DNA of 64,000 nucleotides from Chitinibacter sp. SCUT-21 (lineage in GTDB: Bacteria; Pseudomonadota; Gammaproteobacteria; Burkholderiales; Chitinibacteraceae): assembly GCA_041874755.1 (NCBI GenBank), contig CP102611.1, forward strand, positions 62,001 to 126,000. Reading direction: 5' to 3'. Of the stretch, positions 19,357 to 28,524 are shown piece after piece. Each line of letters begins with the position of its first letter. The first letter of the stretch is position 1. The notes beneath the pieces are model-generated. The model did no database searches. It was not told where the DNA came from and worked only from the letters and a program-made list of their open reading frames with translations. The position numbers and the translations under genes are program-made.

Positions 19357-20319
<963 letters not shown>

Positions 20320-20463
20320 TTATGAATAAGAGTCGTTTCAAATGTTGCGAAGTCAAATAATCGCGCTAGTTTAAAGCTTTGTGCGGTGACGTTCTATTCG
20401 TTTGTTGCTATCGTGACGATGAAATTGCTTTATCGAGCCGATTTCAATGTGGTTTTGGTCTAG

Positions 20464-21177
20464 ATGGGTAGGATTTTCATTTTGAAAAGATGGCTGCGGC
20501 ATTATTTACATGCTTTTTCGGGTTTTGCTCGTGCACCGGTACGTCGTGTGTATCTAAAGCAGGTTTATTTCACTGCCAATGAGGCTGCATGGCTCATGTT
20601 TTTTATTGGCTTTGCGCTTGGCGGTATTGTTGTGACGCAATTGCACGGCCAGTACGGGCAGAGCCGCGATACCGCGATGCGCCTACTTGGCTCGCTGACG
20701 TTTTCAGAGTTGGCTCCATTGCTGACAGTGCTGATTGTGATGGCGCGCTCGGCCTCTGCGATTGCGATTGAATTGGCGAGTATGCGCATCAACGGTGAGG
20801 TGCGTGAATTGGAGCGGATGAATATTTCGATTACCAGTTACCTGATTTTGCCTCGCGTACTCGGGATGATGAGTTCATCCATATTGTTAACCGCATGCAT
20901 GGCGTTGGGCGCAACTTTAGGGGGGGTATTGCTGATTTCGGGTTGGGATGCGAGCTACCAGGTTTTGGCGTTGGATCGCATTTTGCAGGTTGGCGACATC
21001 GCTGTTTGTTTAGCTAAAGCGGCTAGCTTTGGCCTGGCTGGTGGTGTGCTGGCCTGCCAAGCTGGCTTGAGTGTTCAGTTAAGTGCTACTGAAATTCCCC
21101 GAGCAGCATCGCGTGCTGTGATGCGCGGCTTGTTTGCCTTATTTGCCTTGGATTTATGTTGGGCTTTTGTGCGGTAA
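20464..21177 (+). CDS. MlaE-like ABC lipid transport permease
   Basis: 237 aa inner-membrane protein of the MlaE/permease family (DUF140). About five to six hydrophobic helices are visible (for example WLMFFIGFALGGIVV, LLTVLIVMARSASAIAIEL, VLGMMSSSILLTACMALGATLGGVLLI). The segment IELASMRINGEVRELERMNI matches the family coupling region (usually MRVTEQIDALxxM). In Mla systems this subunit dimerises and moves phospholipids with an MlaF ATPase and an MlaD MCE ring. It is first of a four-gene operon. Here the paired ATPase-like gene is degenerate. Confidence 0.88.
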   Translation: MGRIFILKRWLRHYLHAFSGFARAPVRRVYLKQVYFTANEAAWLMFFIGFALGGIVVTQLHGQYGQSRDTAMRLLGSLTFSELAPLLTVLIVMARSASAIAIELASMRINGEVRELERMNISITSYLILPRVLGMMSSSILLTACMALGATLGGVLLISGWDASYQVLALDRILQVGDIAVCLAKAASFGLAGGVLACQAGLSVQLSATEIPRAASRAVMRGLFALFALDLCWAFVR

Positions 21178-21181
21178 TCGA

Positions 21182-21766
21182 ATGTTGAAATTTTCCGAAG
21201 CTGCCAATTGGCAATTTAATCCTGATCCATTTGCAACTCCTGGTCGCTATGCTTTTGTGTTGGATGATGAAGATGTTAGCGACATTGTCATTGATGAGCT
21301 GACGCGGCGTATTCATGCGCGTGATTTGGGCGCGGTTGGGGTGTTGGAGGCAAAGCCCGTTTTTGTGAGTAATTTACGTGTATGGGAAAATATCGTTTTG
21401 CCGACTTGGTATCATTCGGGTGAATCTTTGACCAGCTTAGATCATCGTTTAAACGATTTATTGTCGCCGTTTGAATATCAGCATGATGTTTTAATGCATC
21501 AGTTAACCCAGTTGCCCGCTCAGCTGGATACATCGCATCGCCGCTTGGCCGCCTTGTTTCGGGCTTTGTTGCAGCATCCGCGCTTTTTGATTTTGGATCG
21601 TGAGTGGCTTGCGTGGCTGCATCAGTCTAGAGTGCGCGAAACCTTGCTGGCAAAATTGTTTGATGCAAATACTGAGACCCAGTATTACTTTCTAATGACC
21701 ACGGGTGATGTTCCTGACGGTTATACCCCTGTTGAATTTTCTTCTGTGTTAGCTGTTGGTGAATAA
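21182..21766 (+). CDS. Degenerate ABC ATPase-like protein (pseudo-ATPase) of an MCE operon
   Basis: 194 aa, shorter than the usual 240-270 aa of Mla-type ATPases. The backbone of an ABC nucleotide-binding domain is still traceable: VFVSNLRVWENIVLP resembles the post-Q-loop region and RRLAALFRALLQHPRFLILD the helix-Walker B region. The key residues are gone: no GxxGxGKS/T Walker A, the signature LSGGQ is replaced by QLDTSH, the Walker B acidic pair DE is Asp-Arg (ILDRE), and the H-loop His is replaced (FLMTTGD). It cannot be a functional ATPase by known rules. The reading frame is intact and packed 4 bp after the permease and 4 bp before the MCE gene, arguing for a retained structural role. 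Confidence 0.75.
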   Translation: MLKFSEAANWQFNPDPFATPGRYAFVLDDEDVSDIVIDELTRRIHARDLGAVGVLEAKPVFVSNLRVWENIVLPTWYHSGESLTSLDHRLNDLLSPFEYQHDVLMHQLTQLPAQLDTSHRRLAALFRALLQHPRFLILDREWLAWLHQSRVRETLLAKLFDANTETQYYFLMTTGDVPDGYTPVEFSSVLAVGE

Positions 21767-21770
21767 AACA

Positions 21771-22745
21771 ATGAAACAGCATCGTTTTCTAAAAGATATT
21801 GACCCACGATTTCAGTTGCTGGGTTGGCGAGTGGGTTTGTTCGCGCTGGTGATTGCTCTGATTATTTTAACCTTGATGGGGGTCTTGGCTGAACGTCAGG
21901 GCTGGTTCAATGCCAAGACACGGCTGCATTTTGTCGCTGAAAGCGGTACAGGTTTAACGCCGGGCATGCAGGTACGTTTGTCGGGTTTTCGCATCGGAGT
22001 GGTTGATGAGGTGGCGCTGAATGAGCAGGCCAAAGTTGATGTTTCGATTTTGATTGAAGATCGCTATATGAAGTGGGTTAAGGAAGATTCTTTAGCGGTC
22101 TTGCAGCAAGATGGTGTGATTGGCGATCATTTTATCGAAATTTATGTCGGGTCAAATAAAGCTAAGGTTATGCCAGAGGGTGGGGTTCTTAGTTTTATCA
22201 AAACACTTGGGCTGGGTGATATTGCACTTGATTTGCGCGAGCGTACTCTGCCGATTATTGGTTCGGTGCAAGATACGCTCAATTATATTAATGATCCGCA
22301 GGGGGATGTGCGCCAAACCATGGTCAATGTGCAAAAGCTGACTGCCGAATTGGAGTTGACGCGCCAAAAGGTCGATCAATTGCTGCAGCGTACTGACGGA
22401 TTGATGGATCAAGAAGGGCGCCAGGCATTGCAAAGTGCGGATCGCTTGCTACTGCGTGGCGATGTGATTGCGAGTGAGTTGGCGCATCAGTTGCCGCCCC
22501 TTTTGAATGCTGCGGCTTCGTCAATGCAGAGTGTGCAATCAATCGGCACCGACGCGAGTGCTTCAATGCGTATTCTGCGGCAAACGGTGGAGCAATCTGC
22601 GCCATACGTACCGAGCATGGTGCGTAATGGGGATGAATTAATTCGTCGTAGCGATGAAACGCTTGGGGCAATTCAACAGATTTGGCCGTTAAGCCGCAGC
22701 CTTGAGCGCGCGCCATTGACTGCGCCGATTGCGGAGAGTCGCTGA
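21771..22745 (+). CDS. MCE domain protein (MlaD-like)
   Basis: 324 aa. One membrane helix (about residues 19-40, VGLFALVIALIILTLMGVLA) anchors a periplasmic MCE domain at about 50-130 (ESGTGLTPGMQVRLSGFRIGVVDEV, GVIGDHFIEIYVG). A long helical C-terminal part follows (about 160-300), able to form a coiled-coil barrel. MCE proteins form hexameric rings that ferry lipids between membranes. ATG at 21771 is preferred over a TTG five codons earlier. Its TGA shares a base with the start of the lipoprotein gene, so the operon is tightly coupled. Confidence 0.9.
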   Translation: MKQHRFLKDIDPRFQLLGWRVGLFALVIALIILTLMGVLAERQGWFNAKTRLHFVAESGTGLTPGMQVRLSGFRIGVVDEVALNEQAKVDVSILIEDRYMKWVKEDSLAVLQQDGVIGDHFIEIYVGSNKAKVMPEGGVLSFIKTLGLGDIALDLRERTLPIIGSVQDTLNYINDPQGDVRQTMVNVQKLTAELELTRQKVDQLLQRTDGLMDQEGRQALQSADRLLLRGDVIASELAHQLPPLLNAAASSMQSVQSIGTDASASMRILRQTVEQSAPYVPSMVRNGDELIRRSDETLGAIQQIWPLSRSLERAPLTAPIAESR

Positions 22746-23545
22746 TGTCTCATTTGATTAAAACACTCGTTGCGGTTGTGATGTTGGGTTTGGGGGCGTG
22801 TACTAGCTCACCGAAGCTTGAAATACCTGCGTTGCGTATTGCGGTAGAGAATAGTCACAGTAAGGCTTTGGCGGCAATGCGTGCCGGTGATGTGCAAGGG
22901 GCTGCCGATTGGTGGTCCGTTGCGCTCAAGCAGTATCAAGCTTTGGATGATTGGTCTGGGCAAGGCATGGCGCGCTTGGGTTTGGCGCAGTCTCAGTTGC
23001 GATTGGGTTTCTATTCGGGTGCGCGGGAGACTTTGGCGCCGATGTTGGAGCAGTCGCTGTTTGCTGATGCGCAGCGTGCGCAAGCCAATTTGCAAGTTGC
23101 GCAGGTGCTGACGGCGAAGGAGGATTACGATGTACAATTTGTGCAAAAAGTATTAGATGAGTCAAAGCGCTTATGTGCTTCACCGTGTGTGTTGCTGTGG
23201 GCTCAGCTCAATATTGCGGCCAAAATGGCGCTTCATCAGCAGGCATGGTCGCAGGGTTTGGCCTTGACTGAGCAGTTGCTGCAAGCGGCGCCCGAGTCTG
23301 AGCGTGTTGAACGGGCGCATGCGTATCAACAAAAGGCCCTAGCGCATATCGGACTTGGACAGTATCAAGCGGCTTTGGCGGCCATTAATGCTGCGCTTGA
23401 TTTGGATCGACAATTGGCGCGACCAGACTGGTTGCTGGCCGATTATCGGTTGCAGTTGGCGGCGCAGCAGGCGCTTAATTTAGAGCGTGACGCTGCCCAG
23501 ACTCAACTGAAAATCGATAGCTTGTGTCAAGCAATGCAATGTTGA
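22745..23545 (+). CDS. TPR-containing lipoprotein of the MCE operon
   Basis: 266 aa. The signal peptide ends in lipobox LGAC (Cys19), so it is a lipoprotein, probably on the outer membrane. The mature part is Ala/Gln/Leu-rich and helical with TPR-like repeats (ALAAMRAGDVQGAADWWSVAL, LGLAQSQLRLGFYSGARETL, KALAHIGLGQYQAALAAINAALDLD). It starts at the stop of the MCE gene (TGATG). Mla-like systems need an outer-membrane or periplasmic partner; this protein is a candidate, taking the place of MlaC/MlaA or of the usual ABC-auxiliary lipoprotein. No homologue is recognised by name. Confidence 0.8.
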   Translation: MSHLIKTLVAVVMLGLGACTSSPKLEIPALRIAVENSHSKALAAMRAGDVQGAADWWSVALKQYQALDDWSGQGMARLGLAQSQLRLGFYSGARETLAPMLEQSLFADAQRAQANLQVAQVLTAKEDYDVQFVQKVLDESKRLCASPCVLLWAQLNIAAKMALHQQAWSQGLALTEQLLQAAPESERVERAHAYQQKALAHIGLGQYQAALAAINAALDLDRQLARPDWLLADYRLQLAAQQALNLERDAAQTQLKIDSLCQAMQC

Positions 23546-23579
23546 CGGCTCGGAGTTATTTGCCAGCTGCAAACATAAC

Positions 23580-23609
23580 TTGAACTGCGGGCGCTAACGC
23601 GGTTATAAT
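23580..23609 (+). promoter_or_regulatory. Promoter of rpsB-tsf
   Basis: TTGAAC and a perfect TATAAT are separated by 18 bases, about 115 bp before the rpsB ATG. This strong sigma-70 promoter starts the ribosomal-protein transcript after the MCE operon. Confidence 0.8.
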
Positions 23610-23648
23610 CGCCGACTAGCTGTGTAAATGGTTTGCACAGTAATTTTC

Positions 23649-23690
23649 CCGTCCGTATCTCAAGGGTGCTTTATTAGTTCCTACGGGCGG
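23649..23690 (+). promoter_or_regulatory. rpsB 5' leader hairpin (likely S2 autoregulatory leader)
   Basis: CCGTCCGTA (23649-23657) pairs with TACGGGCGG (23682-23690) with one G-U pair, enclosing 24 bases, in the untranslated leader of rpsB. A comparable structured leader binds ribosomal protein S2 and represses rpsB-tsf in enterobacteria. Assignment here rests on position and the stem only. Confidence 0.55.
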
Positions 23691-23723
23691 AAGACCTTAA
23701 CCCCTGAGACTTTGGAGAAATCA

Positions 23724-24449
23724 ATGTCTGTTAGCATGCGCGATATGCTGGAAGCCGGCGTACACTTCGGCCACCAAACCCGTTACTGGAACCCGAAAAT
23801 GGGCAAATACATTTTCGGCGCTCGCAACAAGATTCATATTATTAACCTCGAAAAAACATTGCCAATGTTTGAAGATGCACTGAAATTCGTGCGTCAATTG
23901 TCAGCAAACAAAGGTAACGTGTTGTTCGTTGGTACTAAACGCGCTGCTCGCGAAATCATCGCTGAAGAAGCTACTCGCGCAAATTCACCATTCGTTGATC
24001 ACCGCTGGTTGGGTGGTATGCTGACTAACTACAAAACAGTTAAGCAGTCGATCAAACGCATGAACGACATGAAAGCGGTTCTGGAAAATGCTGAAGGCAC
24101 TGGCTACGGCAAGAAAGAATTGTTGGACATGAAACGTGAAGTTGAAAAACTCGAGCGTTCATTGGCTGGTATTTCTGAAATGGGTGGCTTGCCAGACGCG
24201 ATTTTCGTAATCGACACTGGTTACCAAGCTGGTACTATCGTTGAAGCTAAAAAGCTCGGTATCCCTGTAATTGGTGTTGTTGATACTAACAACAACCCAG
24301 AAGGTATCGACTACGTTATTCCTGGTAACGATGACTCTGCTCGCGCAATCCGCCTGTACGCTCGTGCAGTTGCTGATGCAGTTCTGGAAGGTCGTAACCA
24401 AGCGACTCAAGCTTTGGTTGCTGCAGTTAGCGAAGCTGCTGCTGAGTAA
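23724..24449 (+). CDS. rpsB: 30S ribosomal protein S2
   Basis: 241 aa small-subunit protein S2. The start [31 protein letters not shown], then [27 protein letters not shown] and [14 protein letters not shown] are unmistakable. The ATG is preceded by TTTGGAG; an in-frame extension of 32 codons covers the structured leader and is not part of S2. It is followed by an intergenic terminator and then tsf, the classic arrangement in which some transcripts stop after rpsB. Confidence 0.98.
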   Translation: MSVSMRDMLEAGVHFGHQTRYWNPKMGKYIFGARNKIHIINLEKTLPMFEDALKFVRQLSANKGNVLFVGTKRAAREIIAEEATRANSPFVDHRWLGGMLTNYKTVKQSIKRMNDMKAVLENAEGTGYGKKELLDMKREVEKLERSLAGISEMGGLPDAIFVIDTGYQAGTIVEAKKLGIPVIGVVDTNNNPEGIDYVIPGNDDSARAIRLYARAVADAVLEGRNQATQALVAAVSEAAAE

Positions 24450-24474
24450 TCCAAACGCTGAAGCGAAAACATCT

Positions 24475-24500
24475 AAAAAGGGGCGTTTAGCCCCTTTTTT
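24475..24500 (+). terminator. Terminator/attenuator between rpsB and tsf
   Basis: A 10-bp stem (AAAAAGGGGC / GCCCCTTTTT) with loop GTTTA and a T-run ends 45 bp before tsf. Because tsf has no obvious promoter of its own, read-through here would set the S2 to EF-Ts ratio. Confidence 0.85.
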
Positions 24501-24545
24501 GTAACAATCTTCAAATAGACTGATTTCCTTATTTGGGAGAAATTC

Positions 24546-25424
24546 ATGGCTGCAATTACAGCAAAAATGGTCAGCGAACTGCGCGAAATGACTGGCTTGG
24601 GTATGATGGAGTGCAAAAAAGCACTGGTTGAAGCTGATGGCGACATCAAAAAAGCTGAAGAAGCGCTGCGCATCAAATCTGGCGCTAAAGCGTCTAAAAT
24701 GGCTGGCCGTACTGCTGCAGAAGGTGTTGTTAAGGCCTTTATCGCTGAAGACAAAAAAACTGGTGCGATCATCGAAGTTAACTGCGAAACTGACTTTGTA
24801 GGTAAAGATGAAAACTTCGGCGCATTCGTTACTGCTTGTGCTAAAGCAGTTGTAGTTGGCAACCCAGCAAACGTTGAAGAGTTGGCTGCGGTAGTTACTG
24901 ATTCTGGCGAAACAGTTGAAGACTTGCGTAAAGCTATCGTGGCTAAATTGGGCGAGAACATGACTTTGCGTCGTTTTGTTCGCTATTCAACTGAAGGCCA
25001 ATTGGCTGCGTACATCCACGGTGCCAAAGTAGGTGTATTGGTTGACCTGGTTGGTGGTGACGAGCAATTGGGTAAAGACATTGCGATGCATATCGCAGCT
25101 GCTAAGCCAAAAGCATTGGATGCTTCAGGTGTTGATGCTGAAGCGATTGAAACTGAACGTCGTGTAGCCATTGAGCGTGCTAAGGAAGCTGGCAAGCCAG
25201 AAGCAATGTTGGAAAAAATCGCTGAAGGTACTGTTCAGAAATTCCTGAAAGACGTGACTTTGTTGTCACAGCCTTTTGTGAAGGACGACAAAGTAACAAT
25301 CGAGCAATTGTTGAAAAACAATTCTGCTAAAGTTAATGCATTCGCTACATTTGTTGTTGGCGAAGGTATTGAGAAGAAAGTTGTTGATTACGCCGCTGAA
25401 GTAGCTGCTGCTGCACAACTATAA
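24546..25424 (+). CDS. tsf: Elongation factor Ts
   Basis: 292 aa guanine nucleotide exchange factor that regenerates EF-Tu-GTP. The N-terminal UBA-like part ([34 protein letters not shown]) and the EF-Tu contact [10 protein letters not shown] with the later coiled-coil/core domains are present at full length. TTGGGAGA precedes the ATG. It lies 97 bp downstream of rpsB, behind a terminator hairpin. Confidence 0.98.
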   Translation: MAAITAKMVSELREMTGLGMMECKKALVEADGDIKKAEEALRIKSGAKASKMAGRTAAEGVVKAFIAEDKKTGAIIEVNCETDFVGKDENFGAFVTACAKAVVVGNPANVEELAAVVTDSGETVEDLRKAIVAKLGENMTLRRFVRYSTEGQLAAYIHGAKVGVLVDLVGGDEQLGKDIAMHIAAAKPKALDASGVDAEAIETERRVAIERAKEAGKPEAMLEKIAEGTVQKFLKDVTLLSQPFVKDDKVTIEQLLKNNSAKVNAFATFVVGEGIEKKVVDYAAEVAAAAQL

Positions 25425-25440
25425 GTCTTGTATTAGACTA

Positions 25441-25472
25441 AGAAACGCCGCGCCTACAGGTGCGGCGTTTCT
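25441..25472 (+). terminator. Candidate terminator after tsf
   Basis: An 11-bp perfect stem (AGAAACGCCGC / GCGGCGTTTCT) with a 10-base loop lies 17 bp past tsf. The T-tract is short and interrupted (TTTCTACGACTAC), so termination would be partial and pyrH may receive read-through. Confidence 0.6.
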
Positions 25473-25520
25473 ACGACTACGATCTACCAGAACGCCCGAG
25501 AAATCATATAAGGAATCCTT

Positions 25521-26240
25521 ATGAGCCTGCCAAAAAAATATAACCGTATTCTGTTAAAACTCTCTGGCGAAGCATTGATGGGAGATGATAGTTACGGTAT
25601 TAATCGTGCAACGATTGATCGTATCGTACAAGAAATTAAAGAAGTAGTTGATTTGGGTGTGCAGGTTGCCGTTGTGATTGGTGGTGGCAATATTTTCCGT
25701 GGTGTAGCACCTGCTGCATCAGGTATGGATCGCGCAACAGCTGATTATATGGGCATGTTGGCCACCGTAATGAATGCCTTGGCACTGCAAGATGCAATGC
25801 GCCATGCTGGTATTGTTTCACGCGTGCAGTCTGCTTTAACTATTCAGCAGGTGGCAGAGCCTTATATTCGCGGCAAAGCAATTCGCTATCTAGAAGAAGG
25901 TAAAGTAGTTATTTTTGGCGCGGGTACTGGTAACCCATTCTTTACCACCGATACTGCTGCTGCGTTGCGCGGTATGGAAGTAGGGGCTGATATTGTTTTG
26001 AAGGCCACTAAGGTTGATGGTGTATACACCGATGATCCGAAAAAGAATCCAGACGCAGTTCGCTACCAAACGGTTACGTTTGATGAAGCGATTGGTCGCA
26101 ATCTGAAGGTGATGGATGCAACCGCGTTTGCATTGTGCCGTGATCAAAAAATGAATATTTGTGTGCTGAGCATCTTCAAATCAGGTGCTTTAAAGCGCGT
26201 GGTGCTTGGGGAAGACGAGGGTACACTGGTACACTGCTAA
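25521..26240 (+). CDS. pyrH: UMP kinase
   Basis: 239 aa bacterial UMP kinase of the amino-acid kinase fold, making UDP from UMP with ATP. Signatures are [61 protein letters not shown] and [16 protein letters not shown]. It is hexameric and regulated by GTP/UTP in homologues. AAGGAATC precedes the ATG. It sits between tsf and frr as in most proteobacteria. Confidence 0.98.
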   Translation: MSLPKKYNRILLKLSGEALMGDDSYGINRATIDRIVQEIKEVVDLGVQVAVVIGGGNIFRGVAPAASGMDRATADYMGMLATVMNALALQDAMRHAGIVSRVQSALTIQQVAEPYIRGKAIRYLEEGKVVIFGAGTGNPFFTTDTAAALRGMEVGADIVLKATKVDGVYTDDPKKNPDAVRYQTVTFDEAIGRNLKVMDATAFALCRDQKMNICVLSIFKSGALKRVVLGEDEGTLVHC

Positions 26241-26261
26241 GATTGTATCGAACTCATCTCG

Positions 26262-26291
26262 ACGGGCGGGTATAATCCCGCCTGTTTTTTT
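26262..26291 (+). terminator. Terminator after pyrH with a TATAAT loop
   Basis: A 9-bp stem (ACGGGCGGG / CCCGCCTGT, one G-U pair) with the six-base loop TATAAT is followed by seven Ts. The loop reads as a perfect -10 box with a weak -35 candidate (TCGAAC at 26248-26253, 17-base spacing), so the same DNA may hold the pyrH terminator and an frr promoter. Confidence 0.8.
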
Positions 26292-26350
26292 ATTACGTGC
26301 TGCTTAGTGCAGGCAGCGTTAATGCTGAAGTGTTGTAGAGGTTATTGAAA

Positions 26351-26908
26351 ATGATCGCTGATATCAAAAAATCAACCGAAGAAAAAATGGCAAAAACTGC
26401 CGAAAAATTAAAAACAGACTTGGCAAAAATTCGTACTGGCCGTGCGCATACTGGTTTGCTCGATCACGTGCAAGTAGAGTACTACGGTAGCTTGGTGCCA
26501 GTGAATCAAGTAGCAAATATTACATTGATTGATTCCCGTACGATTGGGGCGCAACCATACGAAAAAAATATGGTTGCTAAGGTTGAGAAAGCGATTCGTG
26601 ATTGCGATTTGGGTCTTAATCCCGCCGCGCAAGGTGATTTGATTCGTGTGCCTATGCCTATGCTGACCGAAGAGCGCCGTAAAGACCTGATTAAGGTTGT
26701 GCGCGGTGAAACTGAGGATGCACGAGTTGCAGTCCGTAACGTTCGTCGTGATGCGAATGACCAACTCAAGCGTGCGGTTAAAGATAAAGAGATCTCTGAA
26801 GATGATGAGCGTCGTGGTACAGATGAGATCCAAAAACTGACCGATAAATACATTGCTGATTTGGATCGCCAATTGGCTGAGAAAGAAAAAGAATTGCTGA
26901 CGGTATAA
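26351..26908 (+). CDS. frr: Ribosome recycling factor
   Basis: 185 aa, the exact usual length. It splits post-termination ribosomes together with EF-G. Family stretches are [55 protein letters not shown] and [13 protein letters not shown] at 26351 is preferred over a TTG two codons before; GAGGT lies ten bases upstream. It is preceded by the pyrH terminator and followed by uppS after 16 bp. Confidence 0.98.
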   Translation: MIADIKKSTEEKMAKTAEKLKTDLAKIRTGRAHTGLLDHVQVEYYGSLVPVNQVANITLIDSRTIGAQPYEKNMVAKVEKAIRDCDLGLNPAAQGDLIRVPMPMLTEERRKDLIKVVRGETEDARVAVRNVRRDANDQLKRAVKDKEISEDDERRGTDEIQKLTDKYIADLDRQLAEKEKELLTV

Positions 26909-26924
26909 GAGAAAGGCGGTAAGC

Positions 26925-27680
26925 GTGGCTTTGTTTAATCGCGAAAGCGAGCAGGATATCGATTTAACCCAAGGAAAAATGCCGCAGCATATTGCCATTA
27001 TTATGGATGGCAATGGTCGTTGGGCAAAAAAACGAATGATGCCACGCATCTACGGCCACAAGAAAGGCGTGGATGCGTTACGCGAGGTTATTCGGGCTTG
27101 TGATGAGCTAAAGATTGGCTATTTAACAGTTTTTGCATTTTCTAGTGAAAATTGGCGCCGCCCTGCTGATGAAGTCACGTTCTTAATGGGTTTGTTTTTA
27201 CAGGTTTTGCACAGCGAAGTTGAGCGCATGATGCGTAACAATATTCGTTTGAAAATTATCGGTGATCGCAGCAAGTTTTCGTCTGAATTGGTGGCCTTAA
27301 TCGCTTCAGCTGAAGCACAAACTTCGGCAAACACTGGCTTATGTCTCACCATTGCTGCAGATTATGGCGGTCATTGGGATATCTTGACTGCCACGCAACA
27401 AATGCTGAAAGCGAATCCAGCATTAGCTGCGGGGTTTAGCGAGACAGATCTTCAGCCCTATTTGTCGATGTCTTATGCCCCAGATCCAGATCTGTTTATT
27501 CGGACGGGTGGAGAGCAAAGGATTAGTAATTTCTTGCTCTGGCAATTGGCCTACACCGAGCTTTATTTTACTGATTTAGCATGGCCTGAATTTGGGCGGG
27601 CACAATTACGGGAATCAATTGCCTCATTCCAGCAGCGAGAGCGACGCTTTGGCCGTATTAGTGAGCAGCTAAGCGAATAG
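26925..27680 (+). CDS. uppS: Isoprenyl transferase (undecaprenyl diphosphate synthase)
   Basis: 251 aa cis-prenyltransferase that extends farnesyl-PP with IPP to the C55 carrier lipid for peptidoglycan and O-antigen. Motifs are HIAIIMDGNGRWAKKR with catalytic Asp28, TVFAFSSENWRRP, and DPDLFIRTGGEQRISNFLLWQLAYTEL. The start is GTG with AGGCGGT upstream. It lies between frr and cdsA as in other proteobacteria. Confidence 0.97.
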   Translation: MALFNRESEQDIDLTQGKMPQHIAIIMDGNGRWAKKRMMPRIYGHKKGVDALREVIRACDELKIGYLTVFAFSSENWRRPADEVTFLMGLFLQVLHSEVERMMRNNIRLKIIGDRSKFSSELVALIASAEAQTSANTGLCLTIAADYGGHWDILTATQQMLKANPALAAGFSETDLQPYLSMSYAPDPDLFIRTGGEQRISNFLLWQLAYTELYFTDLAWPEFGRAQLRESIASFQQRERRFGRISEQLSE

Positions 27681-27682
27681 TT

Positions 27683-28501
27683 ATGTTAAAAACTCGAATT
27701 ATCACTGCTTCAGTCCTTCTACCTGTTGTCTTAGCTGCATTGTTTCTTTTGCCTGCAAATTTATGGGTTTTGTTTTGTGCCGCTCTGTTGGGGTTTGCGG
27801 GCTGGGAATGGCAGCGCCTTTCAGGTATGTCGGGTTGGTTAGCCAAGAGCTACCCAATTATTGTGCCCGCAGCATTTTTGGCTTCTTGGTATGGCTTGCC
27901 GCTTGAATTTCGCGTGGGCCTGATTTTCGCGGCAGCTTTTTTTTGGGTTGTGGGTGTTCCAATTTGGTTGCGAGCTAAGTGGGTATTGAGTCGCGCAGGT
28001 AATCTAAATGCTTTACTTGGCTTAGCTTTGTTAGTACCTGGCGCGATGGCAATGGTGATTTTGCATCCAGATGGAACATTTTTGTTGTGCATTCTGATGA
28101 TTGCATGGGTGGCTGATACCTTTGCCTATTTCACAGGAAAAGCATTTGGCAAAAATAAACTAGCACCTAGCATTAGTCCTGGTAAGAGCTGGGAAGGCGT
28201 TTATGGTGGTGCACTGGCCGTTGTAATTTACATTCAATTGTTGCCTAAGCCGATTGTTTTATTTCAAAACACTGCTTTTTCATCACCACTTGGGCAGGCA
28301 TTTATCTGGCTAGTGATCGGTTTGCTCTTGACCGCTGTTAGCGTTATGGGTGATTTACTCGAGTCCTTGTTCAAACGGCAAATCAACATGAAGGACAGTA
28401 GTAATTTATTGCCTGGGCACGGTGGTGTGCTAGACCGAATCGATAGTTTGTTGGCGATTTTGCCTGTGAGTGCGGCGATTTATTTGTCGCACCTGCTTTA
28501 A
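27683..28501 (+). CDS. cdsA: Phosphatidate cytidylyltransferase
   Basis: 272 aa integral membrane enzyme making CDP-diacylglycerol from phosphatidate and CTP. About eight hydrophobic segments, the Mg-binding/catalytic region with [31 protein letters not shown], and the C-terminal CDS signature [36 protein letters not shown] are present. It starts two bases after uppS, so it is co-translated. Confidence 0.97.
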   Translation: MLKTRIITASVLLPVVLAALFLLPANLWVLFCAALLGFAGWEWQRLSGMSGWLAKSYPIIVPAAFLASWYGLPLEFRVGLIFAAAFFWVVGVPIWLRAKWVLSRAGNLNALLGLALLVPGAMAMVILHPDGTFLLCILMIAWVADTFAYFTGKAFGKNKLAPSISPGKSWEGVYGGALAVVIYIQLLPKPIVLFQNTAFSSPLGQAFIWLVIGLLLTAVSVMGDLLESLFKRQINMKDSSNLLPGHGGVLDRIDSLLAILPVSAAIYLSHLL

Positions 28502-28524
28502 ATGGCTTTATTAGTAGGCGCTTT

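Noticed and set aside
26408..27049. 213-codon minus-strand frame opposite frr and uppS
   Set aside because: It mirrors two well-recognised genes, is Phe/Ile-rich as expected for antisense of a conserved coding region, and has no ribosome-binding site.
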